A stretch of DNA of 64,000 bases from Gemmatimonadota bacterium. Lineage in GTDB: Bacteria > Latescibacterota > UBA2968 > UBA8231. The stretch covers positions 46,510 to 110,509 of the forward strand of contig VXOR01000090.1 in NCBI GenBank assembly GCA_009840005.1, read 5' to 3'. The position numbers and the translations under genes were made by a program. Position 1 is the stretch's first letter, and every line of letters starts with the position of its first letter. Of the stretch, positions 35,701-44,001 are shown one piece after another. Under the pieces are notes generated by a model. That model ran no database searches, was not told the DNA's origin, and worked only from the letters and a program-made list of their open reading frames with translations.

Positions 35701-36011
35701 TGGTGGCTACGCAGGGCACGCACGACTTTCTCGGCAAGCACGGCATCGCCGCGGAGCGGGTGCGCAAAATTCACGAGGGCAGCCCGCACATCGAAGACGC
35801 GATTCGCAGCCGCCAGATCGATCTGATTATCAACACTCCCCTCGACGAACCTTCCTACTACGACGACTTTGCGGTGCGTCGAGCCGCAGTCGTAACCGGC
35901 GTGCCCTATACGACGACGATGGCTGGGGCTCGGGCTGCGGCTGCGGGCATTGAGGCACTGCAACGCGCCGAACTGGGCGTGCAATCCCTGCAGGATTACC
36001 ATCGGGGCTAG
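32793..36011 (+). CDS. carB: Carbamoyl-phosphate synthase large subunit
   Basis: The 1072-residue protein makes carbamoyl phosphate from bicarbonate, ATP and glutamine-derived ammonia for pyrimidine and arginine synthesis. It begins [26 protein letters not shown], as in E. coli CarB. Two ATP-grasp halves are each intact ([12 protein letters not shown] and [17 protein letters not shown] in the first, [16 protein letters not shown] and [17 protein letters not shown] in the second), and an MGS-like allosteric domain lies at the end. carA is not adjacent; a restriction-modification pair lies directly upstream. No clear ribosome site precedes the ATG. The lipoprotein gene starts 10 nt after the stop. 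Confidence 0.97.
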   Translation: MPKRTDIEKIMLIGSGPIVIGQACEFDYSGTQACKALAEEGYEIVLVNSNPATIMTDPEVAHRTYIEPITPEICARIIAAEKPQALLPTLGGQTALNTAVALAESGALAEHNVEMIGARIDAIKMAEDRELFKAAMDRAGLDMPRGAFVHSFEEAQKHQAELGFPTIIRPAFTLGGSGGGVAYNAEEFERIVRHGLDLSPIDEVLIEESVLGWKEFELEVMRDHRDNVVIICSIENFDPMGIHTGDSITVAPAQTLSDKEYQHMRDAAIRIMREIGVDTGGSNIQFAVNPTDGRMVVIEMNPRVSRSSALASKATGFPIAKIAAKLAVGYSLDEIRNDITRETPASFEPTIDYVVTKIPRFTFEKFPSTPDALDTQMRSVGETMAIGRTFKESLQKGLRSLEVGRAGFGADGKDFSTAKVGDEELREKLMRPNSQRMFYLKLAIAKGYTHDELYGLTGIDPWFLDQLYQLFELEQQLAREDVLADVALLRRAKEWGFSDRQLAHLNGCDEVSVRRRRLELDIRPVYKTVDTCAAEFEAHTPYHYSTYDREDEVQRSTRKKIAILGGGPNRIGQGIEFDYCCVHACFALREIGYETIMVNSNPETVSTDYDTADKLYFEPLTIEDVLHIVEREAPDGVIVQFGGQTPLNLAAELEREGVPIIGTSPSSIDLAEDRQRFGQLLRELGIRQPENGMAASCEEACAIAEQIGFPVLVRPSYVLGGRAMVVAYDVEGLETYINEAIEVAPERPVLIDRYLQGAEEFDVDAVADGTDVVVGGIMQHIEHAGVHSGDSACALPPHDTPAKHIEAMREHTHALARALGVVGLMNVQYAVYRGEVYAIEVNPRASRTVPFVSKAIGRPLAKIAALAMVGVSLREQGFTEEIVPAHISVKEAVLPFIKFPGADSLLGPEMKSTGEVMGIGRDFGTAFLKAQMGAGSLLPSRGRVFISVADCDKEEVLPVARRLRAAGFELVATQGTHDFLGKHGIAAERVRKIHEGSPHIEDAIRSRQIDLIINTPLDEPSYYDDFAVRRAAVVTGVPYTTTMAGARAAAAGIEALQRAELGVQSLQDYHRG

Positions 36012-36021
36012 GAGACGGCTC

Positions 36022-38667
36022 GTGCGGACTGCGCCCTTGGTGCTGTTGCTGGCTGGTTGTCTGGCGATTTCGGCCTGCGTCTATTTCAATACGTTTTACA
36101 ACGCCAAAAAATCCTTCCGCGAGGCCGAAAAAGAACGGCGCAAACACGAAGAGACCTATGCCGACTGGGCCTTTGACCGGGCTGGCCCCGAATTGCAGCA
36201 GCGGCGCTCGCCGCAGGCCGACCAACTCTACGACAAAGCGGTGCGCAAGGCATCCAAGGTGCTCGACGAATACAAGGAGAGTGACTTGGTTGACGACGCC
36301 ATGTTCCTGATCGGCCGGGCGTATTACTGGCGCGGCGAATACCTCAATGCCCAAGAGTCGTTCCGCGACTTGGAGACCTTTTTCCCGTCCAGTCCGTACT
36401 TCGATCAAGCCCGCTACTGGCGCGCCCGCTGCCTAGAGGAGCAGCGGATTGACGACCAAGCGCAGTCGCTCTACCGAGTGTTGTTTGACGAGGCCGAGGA
36501 AAAGATCGCCGTCCAAGCGGGCCTGCATTTGGCCGAGATGGCGCACGACCGCGAGGACTACGTCGCGGCGATGCGGGAATATCGGGCGACGCTAGAGGCC
36601 TTTCCCAAGAGCGCAGTGCGCGCCCAGTTGTGGTTGCGCTTGGGCGAGGCCCTGATGGCTTTAGAGGATCCGGCCCGCTTGGATGAGGCGCTAGCGGTTT
36701 TCGACGAAGTGCTAAAGGCCGATCCCAGTGAGGATCAAAAGTACCGCGCTCGGCTCAACAGCGGTCGCGCCCTCTACGCCATGGGCGCGGAGGACGAAGC
36801 CCTAGCCACATACGTCAGCTTGCTCGACGAGGGCGGCTTTCGCCGCTTTGAGGGCCGCACCCGGCTTCTAATCGGCGAGTGGTATCAGGGCCGCCGCTTG
36901 CTCGACGAGGCACTGGTCGAGTACGAGCGGGTGCGCAACGATTTTCCTCAGACGCCTTCGGCGGCCATGGCCTTGTATCGCATCGGCTTGCTGCGCCTAC
37001 AGGAATACGGGGATACCGAACTGGGGCGCGAGTACCTTGAGGAGAGCAGCCGCGAGAGCCCAGGAGCGCAGGGCGTGCTTTTGGCGCAAGAGATGCTGGG
37101 GCACATGCGCCGGCTGGAGCAGATCCAGCGCCAGATCCACCGCGCCGATTCGCTCTACGCCGACTCACTGGGCGCGGTGCAGGGGCCGCTGTTGTGGCAG
37201 GTAGCAGAGGCTCCGGCCGACACGGTGGTGGTGGCGCGGAGTTTGGATGTGCTGGACGACCTGTTCAGCGCGTGCGAGCTTTATCGCGACGACATCGGCC
37301 AAGCCGATTCGGCCCGTGCGTACTACGAGGAAGTAATCCGCCGCTTCCCAGACAGCGACCAATTGCCCCGCGCCGTGTACAGCCTTGCTTGGATCGAGCT
37401 GCAAATGCGCGACGACGAAGAGATCGCTAGGCCCCATTTGCTGCGGCTGATCGAGGAGTTTCCCACCTCGGCGCACGCCAATGAGGCCCGCCGCCTGCTG
37501 GGGCAAAAGCTCGAGGCCACAGCCGAAGAGCTAGCGGCTCGCGCGTTTGCACGGATCGAAACATTGCGCCTAGCACAGCCGGAAGCTACCGAGGCGTACC
37601 TCCCCTTGCTGGATAGTTTGAGCCATGCCTTCGCGGGTACGCCGAGTGGCGGTCAAGCAGCGTTTTTGGCGGCCAATACCTATGAGAATGTCGTTGGCGA
37701 TACGGTCGCAGCCGAGCAGCGCTATCAATTGTTGCGCGAAGAGTTTGCCGAGACGCGGTTTGGCAAGCTGGCCCAGCAGCGGAGGGAAGCCCGCGAGGAA
37801 AAGCTCATCGACAAGTTAGAGCGCAGCCTGAAGGCAATCGGCGGCCAGCTCGGCCCAGGGGAGCGGATTGAATTGCTCGCCTTGGAGCCGGATACGCTCG
37901 ACACGGTGGCGTTGGCGCGCAAATACGTCGGCTTTGCCGAGCGCGCACAGCGGCGCGGGGATGTTGCGCTGGCCCGAGATTTTTACGAGCGCAGTATCGA
38001 TCAACAAGTCGCCAACCCGCGCGCTCTGTATCAACTTGGCAACATCAACTGGGAGGAGGGCTATTTCAACGACGCCATTGAGTTCTACCGTCAGGCCCTA
38101 TCCTTCGACAAGAGGAATCTCAACCTCTACTACCGGCTCTGGCGCGCCTTTACCGAGCAGGGGGTAGAGGACTCGGCCAACTACTACCTGCGGGAAGTTG
38201 CACGGCGCGATCGGAACAGCGCGCAAATTCGCTTCCTAGTGGAGAAGTACCCGGATTTTCAGGGAGGCCAAGACCGCGAGGACTTGGACATAGAAGCGAT
38301 GATCGAACTCGACTTGTCGATTCCTCCCGATGAGCTAGGGTGGAAGGAGGGCGACTTGGCGCTGAGCGATTGGCCACTGGTGCGGCAGGTGGTGCGGCCC
38401 GTTTATCCGGCGGCTGCCGAGGATTCGGTCGAGGTGTTGCTCGACGTGCTAATTGACCGCGAGGGACGGCCCGAGCAAGTGGAGGTCTTTCGCGGAGAAC
38501 CTCCTTTTGTCGAGAGCGCAGTGGATGCGGCGTATAGCTATAGCTTCTATCCCGCGGTGCGCCGCAACGGCGAGGAGATCAAGTCGTGGGTCGAGTTGAC
38601 TGTGCCGTTTGGCTCGCCGCAAGAAGAAGGGCTTCGACCTGAGCTCAGCCGAAGGGAAGAGCCGTGA
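36022..38667 (+). CDS. TPR lipoprotein with C-terminal TonB-like domain
   Basis: About 881 residues from GTG 36022, chosen for the AGGAG 7 nt upstream and the lipoprotein signal that follows (APLVLLLAGCLAISACVYF, lipobox ISAC). Most of the protein is tetratricopeptide repeats, including BamD/YbgF-like outer units (DDAMFLIGRAYYWRGEYLNAQESF) and a later block ANPRALYQLGNINWEEGYFNDAIEFYRQAL. Residues about 790-865 form a TonB C-terminal-like domain (VLLDVLIDREGRPEQVEVFRG...YSFYPAVRRNGEEIKSWVELTVPF). It is probably a periplasmic envelope scaffold. The last residues GLRPELSRREEP are encoded by a dispersed repeat. It sits oddly within a pyrimidine operon and overlaps pyrK by 4 nt (GTGA). Confidence 0.8.
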   Translation: MRTAPLVLLLAGCLAISACVYFNTFYNAKKSFREAEKERRKHEETYADWAFDRAGPELQQRRSPQADQLYDKAVRKASKVLDEYKESDLVDDAMFLIGRAYYWRGEYLNAQESFRDLETFFPSSPYFDQARYWRARCLEEQRIDDQAQSLYRVLFDEAEEKIAVQAGLHLAEMAHDREDYVAAMREYRATLEAFPKSAVRAQLWLRLGEALMALEDPARLDEALAVFDEVLKADPSEDQKYRARLNSGRALYAMGAEDEALATYVSLLDEGGFRRFEGRTRLLIGEWYQGRRLLDEALVEYERVRNDFPQTPSAAMALYRIGLLRLQEYGDTELGREYLEESSRESPGAQGVLLAQEMLGHMRRLEQIQRQIHRADSLYADSLGAVQGPLLWQVAEAPADTVVVARSLDVLDDLFSACELYRDDIGQADSARAYYEEVIRRFPDSDQLPRAVYSLAWIELQMRDDEEIARPHLLRLIEEFPTSAHANEARRLLGQKLEATAEELAARAFARIETLRLAQPEATEAYLPLLDSLSHAFAGTPSGGQAAFLAANTYENVVGDTVAAEQRYQLLREEFAETRFGKLAQQRREAREEKLIDKLERSLKAIGGQLGPGERIELLALEPDTLDTVALARKYVGFAERAQRRGDVALARDFYERSIDQQVANPRALYQLGNINWEEGYFNDAIEFYRQALSFDKRNLNLYYRLWRAFTEQGVEDSANYYLREVARRDRNSAQIRFLVEKYPDFQGGQDREDLDIEAMIELDLSIPPDELGWKEGDLALSDWPLVRQVVRPVYPAAAEDSVEVLLDVLIDREGRPEQVEVFRGEPPFVESAVDAAYSYSFYPAVRRNGEEIKSWVELTVPFGSPQEEGLRPELSRREEP
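38632..38655. repeat. CTTCGACCTGAGCTCAGCCGAAGG repeat inside coding sequence
   Basis: Copy of the dispersed repeat that shares CCTGAGCTCAGCCGAAGG with 28449-28465. It is translated as part of the C-terminus of the TPR lipoprotein and precedes the pyrK start by 8 nt. Confidence 0.6.
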
Positions 38668-39473
38668 TTGACGAGCAAGCGCGTCTGTTGAACAACCGCG
38701 AGGTCGCCGCGGACTTCTATTTGGCACGCCTTAACGCACCCTACATTGCAGCGCGGATAGAGCCAGGTCAGTTCGTCAACATTCAGGTCGCCGCGGGGAT
38801 TGCTCCCTTGTTGCGCGTCCCGCTGAGCGTGAGCGGTGCTGATCGCGAGGCCGGTATTATCGAGGTATTGTACGAGGCGGTAGGGCCTAAGACTCGGGCG
38901 CTGAGCCAAGTAGGGCCGGATGCAGCCCTGCCGACTCTTGGCCCGCTGGGCAAGGGGTTCGTGCCGCCGCCCGAGGACACGTGCGTCGTACTGGTCGGAG
39001 GTGGTATTGGCGTGCCGCCGCTGCTCTACTGGGGATTGGAACTGAGGCAGCGGGAGTACCAGACTGCGCTGTTGGTCGGGGCGCGGACGGCGGATAAGCA
39101 CCTGCCCAGTGAACTGCTGGCACCGGCTGCGGACGCAGTGCGTCTCGCTACCGACGACGGCAGCCTCGGGCACGTGGGCTTGGTCACCGATCTGTTGCAG
39201 GACGAGCTAGCTGAAAGAGGGCCGTGCGCGGTCTATTGCTGCGGCCCGCACGCGATGATGCAGGCCGTGGCCGCCATGTGCCTAGAGACCCAAGTTCCAT
39301 GTCAGGTTTCCCTCGAAGAGTACATGGCTTGCGGCATCGGCATCTGCGTGGGTTGCGCTGTCGAGTTGGCGACGGCAGGCGACACGGATTACGGTCGCTA
39401 CGCCCGCGTCTGCGTGGATGGTCCGGCGTTCGACGTGCGGCAGATAAAATGGGACAGCACATGGCCGATCTGA
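38664..39473 (+). CDS. pyrK: Dihydroorotate dehydrogenase B electron-transfer subunit
   Basis: The 269-residue protein moves electrons from PyrD to NAD through FAD and a 2Fe-2S cluster. It shows a ferredoxin-reductase-like FAD region (GQFVNIQ...LLRVPLSV), an NAD-binding VLVGGGIGVPPLLYW, YCCGPHAMMQA and the cluster ligands C223-x4-C228-x2-C231 and C250. GTG 38664 overlaps the upstream TGA (GTGA). pyrD starts 12 nt before its stop, so the pair is translationally coupled, as expected for a class 1B enzyme. Confidence 0.95.
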   Translation: MIDEQARLLNNREVAADFYLARLNAPYIAARIEPGQFVNIQVAAGIAPLLRVPLSVSGADREAGIIEVLYEAVGPKTRALSQVGPDAALPTLGPLGKGFVPPPEDTCVVLVGGGIGVPPLLYWGLELRQREYQTALLVGARTADKHLPSELLAPAADAVRLATDDGSLGHVGLVTDLLQDELAERGPCAVYCCGPHAMMQAVAAMCLETQVPCQVSLEEYMACGIGICVGCAVELATAGDTDYGRYARVCVDGPAFDVRQIKWDSTWPI

Positions 39474-40372
39474 GTATAGACTTTGCCGGTGTGCAACTGC
39501 GCAACCCAGTGCTGCTGGCCTCGGGCACTTGTAACTACGGTCAGGAGCTTTTGCCGCTGACTGATTTTGCGCGTTTGGGTGGGCTAGTCACCAAAACCAT
39601 TACCCCGCAGCCTCGGGGCGGCAACCCTCCCCAGCGCATCGTCGAGACACCGGCCGGAATGCTCAATTCCATTGGCTTGCAAAACCCCGGGCTGGCGGCT
39701 TTTGTCGAGAAGCAATGGCCCTTGTTGGCGGGTTTGGACGCACAGGTCGTGGTAAATATTGCCGGATTTGCAGTCGAGGAATTCGGGCAGATGGCGGCGA
39801 GTCTCGAAGCGTTGGAGGGCATTGCCGCGCTCGAAGTCAATATATCTTGCCCCAATGTCGAGGCCGGCGGCGACAATTTCGCCACGCGGCCCCAGACTGC
39901 GGCCGCAGCCATTGACGCGGTTCGCAGCCGCACTCAACGGCCAGTCATTGCCAAGCTGACGCCCAATGTCACGGATATTGCCGAAATCGCCCGCGCCGTA
40001 GTGGATGTGGGTGCGGATGCGGTCTCGCTGATTAATACGCTCGTTGGCATGGCCATTGACGTGGAGCGGCGGCGGCCCGTCTTGGGCGGTACTACTGGAG
40101 GCTTGTCTGGCCCGGCGATCAAGCCCGTGGCCCTCGCCATGGTGTGGAAGGTGGCGCAAGCTGTTGCCGTGCCGGTCATGGGCATCGGCGGCATCACCAC
40201 CGCGAGCGACGTCCTAGAGTTCATGGTCGCCGGTGCTTCTGCCGTCCAAGTCGGCACGGCCAGCTTTGCCAATCCCAACGCTGGCGTCGAAATTGTCGAG
40301 GATCTCCACGCCTATTGCGACGAGCGCGGCATTGACCGCCTCGCCTCGCTGGTCGGTAGCTTGCGTTGTTAG
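39461..40372 (+). CDS. pyrD: Dihydroorotate dehydrogenase B, catalytic subunit
   Basis: About 303 residues from ATG 39461 (another in-frame ATG is at 39449). It oxidises dihydroorotate to orotate using FMN. The motifs are NPVLLASGTCNYG, TKTITPQPRGGNPPQRI, LNSIGLQNPG and the catalytic-base segment NISCPN, whose cysteine (C130) is typical of class 1B. PIMGIGGI-like VMGIGGITTASDVLEFM and VQVGTA are the FMN phosphate site. It works with PyrK encoded just upstream and ends the carB-to-pyrD operon. Confidence 0.96.
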   Translation: MADLSIDFAGVQLRNPVLLASGTCNYGQELLPLTDFARLGGLVTKTITPQPRGGNPPQRIVETPAGMLNSIGLQNPGLAAFVEKQWPLLAGLDAQVVVNIAGFAVEEFGQMAASLEALEGIAALEVNISCPNVEAGGDNFATRPQTAAAAIDAVRSRTQRPVIAKLTPNVTDIAEIARAVVDVGADAVSLINTLVGMAIDVERRRPVLGGTTGGLSGPAIKPVALAMVWKVAQAVAVPVMGIGGITTASDVLEFMVAGASAVQVGTASFANPNAGVEIVEDLHAYCDERGIDRLASLVGSLRC

Positions 40373-40400
40373 CTGAGGGGAGGTCGGACATCCTTGTTTT

Positions 40401-40419
40401 TTTAAAGTGCCACTTTAAA
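40401..40419. terminator. Palindrome between convergent pyrD and pcm
   Basis: TTTAAAGTG-C-CACTTTAAA has perfect 9-nt arms and is preceded by a T run. Its place between two convergent genes suits a weak bidirectional terminator. A regulator site is the alternative. Confidence 0.4.
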
Positions 40420-40489
40420 TTTGCAAGGTAAATTCCGCGCTAGACCCATAGAATCTCCCTTTAGCTTCTCCCTTTTCTTTATTTACTCC

Positions 40490-41110
40490 TCACTGCATCG
40501 GCACGAAGCGCACGGGTAGGAGTTTGCGCTGGCTGAGGCCGGTCGCACTGCGCTCTACCAAGACCAAATGTTGGCGTCGGGTGCCTAGCGGAAGAATGAA
40601 GCGGCCGTTAGGCGCTAGTTGTTCGGTTAGAGCAGGTGGGATGGTCGCGGGTGCGGCCGAGCATACGATGGCGTCAAAAGGGGCGGCCTCGGGCCAGCCC
40701 ATGCGGCCATCGCCGACGCGGAGGGCGACGTGGCCATAGCCTGTGTCGGCGAGCACGCGACGAGCCTGTGCGGCGAGTTCGGAAAAGAATTCGATGCTAT
40801 AGACTTGATCGGCCAACTCGGCGAGCAGGGCAGTTTGGTACCCAGAGCCGGTGCCAATCTCCAAGACCCGTTTCTCGCCCTTTAAGCCAAGGGCCGAGAG
40901 CATGTAGGCCACTACGTACGGCTGCGAGATGGTTTGGTCCGCGCCGATGGCCAGCGGGTGATCCGCATACGCGTGGGCCCGCAGAGCCTCCGGGACGTAG
41001 CAATGCCTTGGGACGCGGTCAAATGCCGCGAGTACGCGCGGGTCGCGAATGCCGCGCTGGCTGAGTTGCTCGCGCACCATAGCGCGGCGTTGGTCGGCGT
41101 AGGAAGTCAT
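40490..41110 (-). CDS. pcm: Protein-L-isoaspartate O-methyltransferase
   Basis: The 206-residue cytosolic enzyme methylates L-isoaspartyl residues in damaged proteins using S-adenosylmethionine. It has RVPRHCYVPE, the ADQTISQPYVVAYM substrate loop, VLEIGTGSGYQTALLA for SAM binding, and FDAIVCSAAPATIPPAL. Length is typical. Its ATG overlaps the TGA of the GT9 gene (ATGA), so the two are coupled. Confidence 0.94.
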   Translation of the reverse strand: MTSYADQRRAMVREQLSQRGIRDPRVLAAFDRVPRHCYVPEALRAHAYADHPLAIGADQTISQPYVVAYMLSALGLKGEKRVLEIGTGSGYQTALLAELADQVYSIEFFSELAAQARRVLADTGYGHVALRVGDGRMGWPEAAPFDAIVCSAAPATIPPALTEQLAPNGRFILPLGTRRQHLVLVERSATGLSQRKLLPVRFVPMQ

Positions 41111-42006
41111 CGCTCATTCTGGAGGAGGGCTAGCGCAGCATCTATTGCGGTCTCAGTGGGGATTGCGGCGATGTCGGCGGCTGGTGCTTGCAGGATTTGG
41201 CTGCGCTTGCTGCGCGGTGCCCACAGCCCGGGATCGGTGGGGCCAAATAGCGTCAGGGTCGGGGTGCCGACGGCTGCGGCTATGTGTCCGGGGCCAGAGT
41301 CGTTGCCGATGAATAGTGCAGCCTTGGCGAGCAGGCCGGCGAGGGAGCGCAGGTCTGGGGGGTGGAGTGCCGGCAGGTTGCCGACGGCGAGTTGGCGTTC
41401 GCGTTCGACCGGGCCGCACAGGAGCGCGGTATGCCAGCCTCTTTTTTGCAGCACGCTGGCGAGAGCGTGGAAATTTGCCACGGGCCAGCACTTGGCTGGC
41501 GAGCCGCTGCCTAGGTGGATGACGACTTCGGGCGCAGCGGCGAGCGAAGCTACATAGCCGCAGTCGTCGGGCTGTAGCTCAATGTGTGGGGTGCGGTCGC
41601 AGATGGGTAGGCCCCATTGCCGCAAGGGGCTTAGCAAGTGATCGACAATGTGCCCGCGGAAATCGGCTGGGGGTCGCGGATCCCACAGCAGCACGGGGCC
41701 GGTTACGGCTCGGCGCAGTTGCGGGCCGAAGTGTTGTTGGGAATCCACCGCGTAGGCTAGCACGCGCTGCGTCGCGGCGAAGAGTTGGCGGGTAGCCGAT
41801 GGAAGCAGCCCATCGCGATGGAGGGCAATCAGGCGCGGGTCTTCGCTGTCGAGGATAGAGGCCACCGGGCCGAGTGCTAGGGTCGCCGGACGACCGATGA
41901 GGCGCAAGTCGGCGGCGGGAAAGGCCCGGCGCACAGCATCGATGGCGGGTAGGGTGAGGACAAAATCTCCGATGGCCCCGCCGCGAAATAGGGTTATTGC
42001 GCTCAA
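41107..42006 (-). CDS. Glycosyltransferase family 9 (heptosyltransferase-like)
   Basis: The 299-residue protein resembles ADP-heptose:LPS heptosyltransferases. It opens with RGGAIGDFVLTLPAIDAVRRAFP and contains VVIHLGSGSPAKCWPVANFHALA and the donor-site block GNDSGPGHIAAAVGTPTLTLFGPTDP. It probably adds a heptose or related sugar to a cell-surface glycolipid on the cytoplasmic side of the inner membrane. No other LPS core genes are adjacent, so acceptor and sugar are open. Confidence 0.88.
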   Translation of the reverse strand: MSAITLFRGGAIGDFVLTLPAIDAVRRAFPAADLRLIGRPATLALGPVASILDSEDPRLIALHRDGLLPSATRQLFAATQRVLAYAVDSQQHFGPQLRRAVTGPVLLWDPRPPADFRGHIVDHLLSPLRQWGLPICDRTPHIELQPDDCGYVASLAAAPEVVIHLGSGSPAKCWPVANFHALASVLQKRGWHTALLCGPVERERQLAVGNLPALHPPDLRSLAGLLAKAALFIGNDSGPGHIAAAVGTPTLTLFGPTDPGLWAPRSKRSQILQAPAADIAAIPTETAIDAALALLQNER

Positions 42007-42105
42007 TTTTGCCGCTCCACTGCGGGAGTCTCTTGCCCACTATGACATTTTTGCGTAATTTTTACGATTCTGTTTGCTAGACAACTATTTGAAGGAGTTG
42101 GCCTT

Positions 42106-42723
42106 ATGGGGGCCTTGATTGGCAAAAAATTGGGAATGACGCAGGTGTACAACGACCGCGAGGATCTCACGCCGGTGACGATCGTCGCGGCTGGGCCTTG
42201 CCCGGTGGTACAAGTGCGGACCGAAGAGGACAATGGATACTCGGCTTTGCAACTGGCATTCGACGAAGTGCCAGAGCGCAAGCTGACCAAGCCGCAAAAG
42301 GGCCATCTGGACAAGGCCGGTGTGAGCGGGCATCGCATCCTGCGCGAATTTCGCGGCGAAGAGGGCGAGTTCGAGGTCGGCCAAGTCTTGGACGTGAGCC
42401 AGTTTGAGGTTGGCAATCGGGTCAAAGTGACGGGCAAATCCAAGGGCAAGGGGTTTGCCGGAGTGGTCAAGCGGCACGGTTTCCGCGGCAAGGGTGCCAG
42501 CCACGGCACCCCCGATACCATACGCCACGGCGGTTCCATCGGCCAGGGCACGACGCCGGGTAAGGTGTGGAAGGGCAAGAAAATGTCCGGCCAGATGGGC
42601 AACAAGCGAGTCTCCACCAAGGGGTTGACTGTCGAACGGATCGACGCGGATCGCAACTTACTCTTCCTCAAGGGGGCGGTGCCGGGGGGAGTCAACGGCT
42701 ACGTCCTGATACAGACCCTTTAA
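42106..42723 (+). CDS. rplC: 50S ribosomal protein L3, solitary gene
   Basis: The 205-residue protein is uL3: GALIGKKLGMTQVYNDRED at the start, VTGKSKGKGFAGVVKRHGFRGKGASHGT and GSIGQGTTPGKVWKGKKMSGQMG in the conserved loop reaching the peptidyl-transferase centre. The start has GAAGGAG 8 nt upstream. Unlike the usual S10 operon, no rpsJ precedes and no rplD, rplW or rplB follows. A strong terminator comes right after, so the gene is monocistronic here. Confidence 0.97.
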   Translation: MGALIGKKLGMTQVYNDREDLTPVTIVAAGPCPVVQVRTEEDNGYSALQLAFDEVPERKLTKPQKGHLDKAGVSGHRILREFRGEEGEFEVGQVLDVSQFEVGNRVKVTGKSKGKGFAGVVKRHGFRGKGASHGTPDTIRHGGSIGQGTTPGKVWKGKKMSGQMGNKRVSTKGLTVERIDADRNLLFLKGAVPGGVNGYVLIQTL

Positions 42724-42747
42724 GCTCCCTGCTTTAAGAGTGCTTAC

Positions 42748-42782
42748 GAGGCGGTGCCCGGTGTGGCATCGCCTCTTTTTTT
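42748..42782 (+). terminator. Rho-independent terminator of rplC
   Basis: An 11-bp stem (GAGGCGGTGCC / GGCATCGCCTC, one G-T pair) with a 6-nt loop is followed by seven Ts, 25 nt after the rplC stop. Confidence 0.9.
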
Positions 42783-43128
42783 ATCCTGGAGGCCACTGCA
42801 TGGGGCGGCCACCGAGCAGATGGACGTGGAGATGGGCGACCGTTTGCCCTCCATCGGCACCGGCGTTGATGACCAAGCGATAGCCCGCTGCGGCTAGACC
42901 CTGCTCGGCGGCGATCTGGCTGGCTTTGAGCAGCAAGTGGCCGAGCAGGGGGCCGTGCTCGGGGGCGGTGTGTTGCACGCCAGCGACGACTTCCTTGGGT
43001 ATGACGAGAATGTGCGTCGGGGCTTGGGGCTGGATGTCGCGGAAAGCCAGACAGTCAGAGTCCTCATAGACGATGTCGGCGGGAATTTCGCGGCGGATGA
43101 TTTTGCTAAAAATGGTCTCCTCGCTCAT
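42781..43128 (-). CDS. hinT: HIT family nucleotide hydrolase
   Basis: The 115-residue protein has the histidine triad HLHVHLL near its C-terminus and the N-terminal IFSKIIRREIPADIVYED typical of HinT/PKCI proteins, which hydrolyse purine nucleoside phosphoramidates. It ends convergently against the rplC terminator and is divergent from the GT2 gene. Confidence 0.92.
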   Translation of the reverse strand: MSEETIFSKIIRREIPADIVYEDSDCLAFRDIQPQAPTHILVIPKEVVAGVQHTAPEHGPLLGHLLLKASQIAAEQGLAAAGYRLVINAGADGGQTVAHLHVHLLGGRPMQWPPG

Positions 43129-43209
43129 CGGCCTTTCTCACATGGCTTAGGGACTTGGTTGCGGCGGATTATAGGCGCGGCGGCTGGAGACGTCAAGCGG
43201 ACGCTAGCT

Positions 43210-43938
43210 ATGGATTTGAGCATCGTCATACCCGCGTACAACGAAGAGAAGCGGATTCTCATCGCCTTGGAGCAGACGCTCGCGTTGCTTAAGCAGCGGC
43301 CGTGGTCCTGTGAATTGCTGGTCGTAGATGATGGCAGCACGGACGGCACGGTCGCCTGTGTTGCGGAGTACGCTTGCGCGCATCCGCAAGTCCGTTGCGT
43401 ACAAAACGACCGCAACCGGGGCAAAGGCTATTCCGTGCAGCACGGCGTGGCCGAGGCCGAGGGCCGGTACATAGGCTTTATGGACGGCGACTACAAGACC
43501 GACATTGCCGCGCTCGATCAGGTGATGCCCCTATTGGCAGCCGGGTGGGATGGGGTGATCGGCGACCGGACGCTGAGCGCGACCGAATTCGTCGTCGCAC
43601 GTCGTCGCTATCGGCAGTGGGGGACCGAGGCGTTTGGCTGGCTCTTGCACGCGCTGATGGGCTTGGGCGAGTTCGGCGATACGCAGTGTGGGTTTAAGTT
43701 TTTTCAGGCCGCGGTGGTGCGCGATCTCTGTGCACGGCAGCAAGTTGCCGGGTTTATGTTCGACGTGGAACTGCTGCTGCTGGTGCGCCAATCGGGCTAC
43801 CGCATCGCAAAAATTCCCGTAAAATGGCGTTTTGACCCGGACAGCCGCTTTAATCCGGTGACCGGGACGCTGGCCAATCTCAAGGATTTGGCGCGGATCC
43901 GCTGGGTGCATCGCCGACGGCAACATATCCGCAGATGA
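43210..43938 (+). CDS. Glycosyltransferase family 2 (dolichyl-phosphate-sugar synthase-like)
   Basis: 242 residues from ATG 43210; the longer upstream frame is a shadow of hinT. It has the GT-A motifs VIPAYNEEKRI, VVDDGSTDGT, NRGKGYSVQHG and FMDGDYKTD, then QCGFKFFQ and VEL, as in dolichyl-phosphate mannose/glucose (Alg5/Dpm1-like) synthases. It would make polyprenyl-phosphate hexose, a donor for membrane GT-C enzymes such as the one at 56282-58531. No membrane segment is present. The stop codon lies inside a CGCAGATGAA repeat. Confidence 0.88.
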   Translation: MDLSIVIPAYNEEKRILIALEQTLALLKQRPWSCELLVVDDGSTDGTVACVAEYACAHPQVRCVQNDRNRGKGYSVQHGVAEAEGRYIGFMDGDYKTDIAALDQVMPLLAAGWDGVIGDRTLSATEFVVARRRYRQWGTEAFGWLLHALMGLGEFGDTQCGFKFFQAAVVRDLCARQQVAGFMFDVELLLLVRQSGYRIAKIPVKWRFDPDSRFNPVTGTLANLKDLARIRWVHRRRQHIRR

Positions 43939-43967
43939 ACGCAGATGAACACAGATGAGAGATGATG
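43928..43967. repeat. CGCAGATGAA tandem repeat
   Basis: Three tandem near-copies of a 10-bp unit (GCAGATGAAC, GCAGATGAAC, ACAGATGAGA) overlap the stop codon of the GT2 gene. A diverged copy lies at 17301-17330. Confidence 0.6.
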
Positions 43968-44001
43968 TCGGTCTGAGTTGCTAAGGACGGCTTCTTAGTT
44001 G

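Noticed and set aside
34782..36002. 406-codon minus-strand ORF opposite carB
   Set aside because: It is a shadow in GC-rich DNA; the carB frame is complete and conserved.
42003..42695. 230-codon minus-strand ORF opposite rplC
   Set aside because: Shadow of the highly conserved L3 gene.
42937..43209. N-terminal extension of the GT2 protein
   Set aside because: It is the complement of hinT; the GT2 domain begins exactly at ATG 43210.
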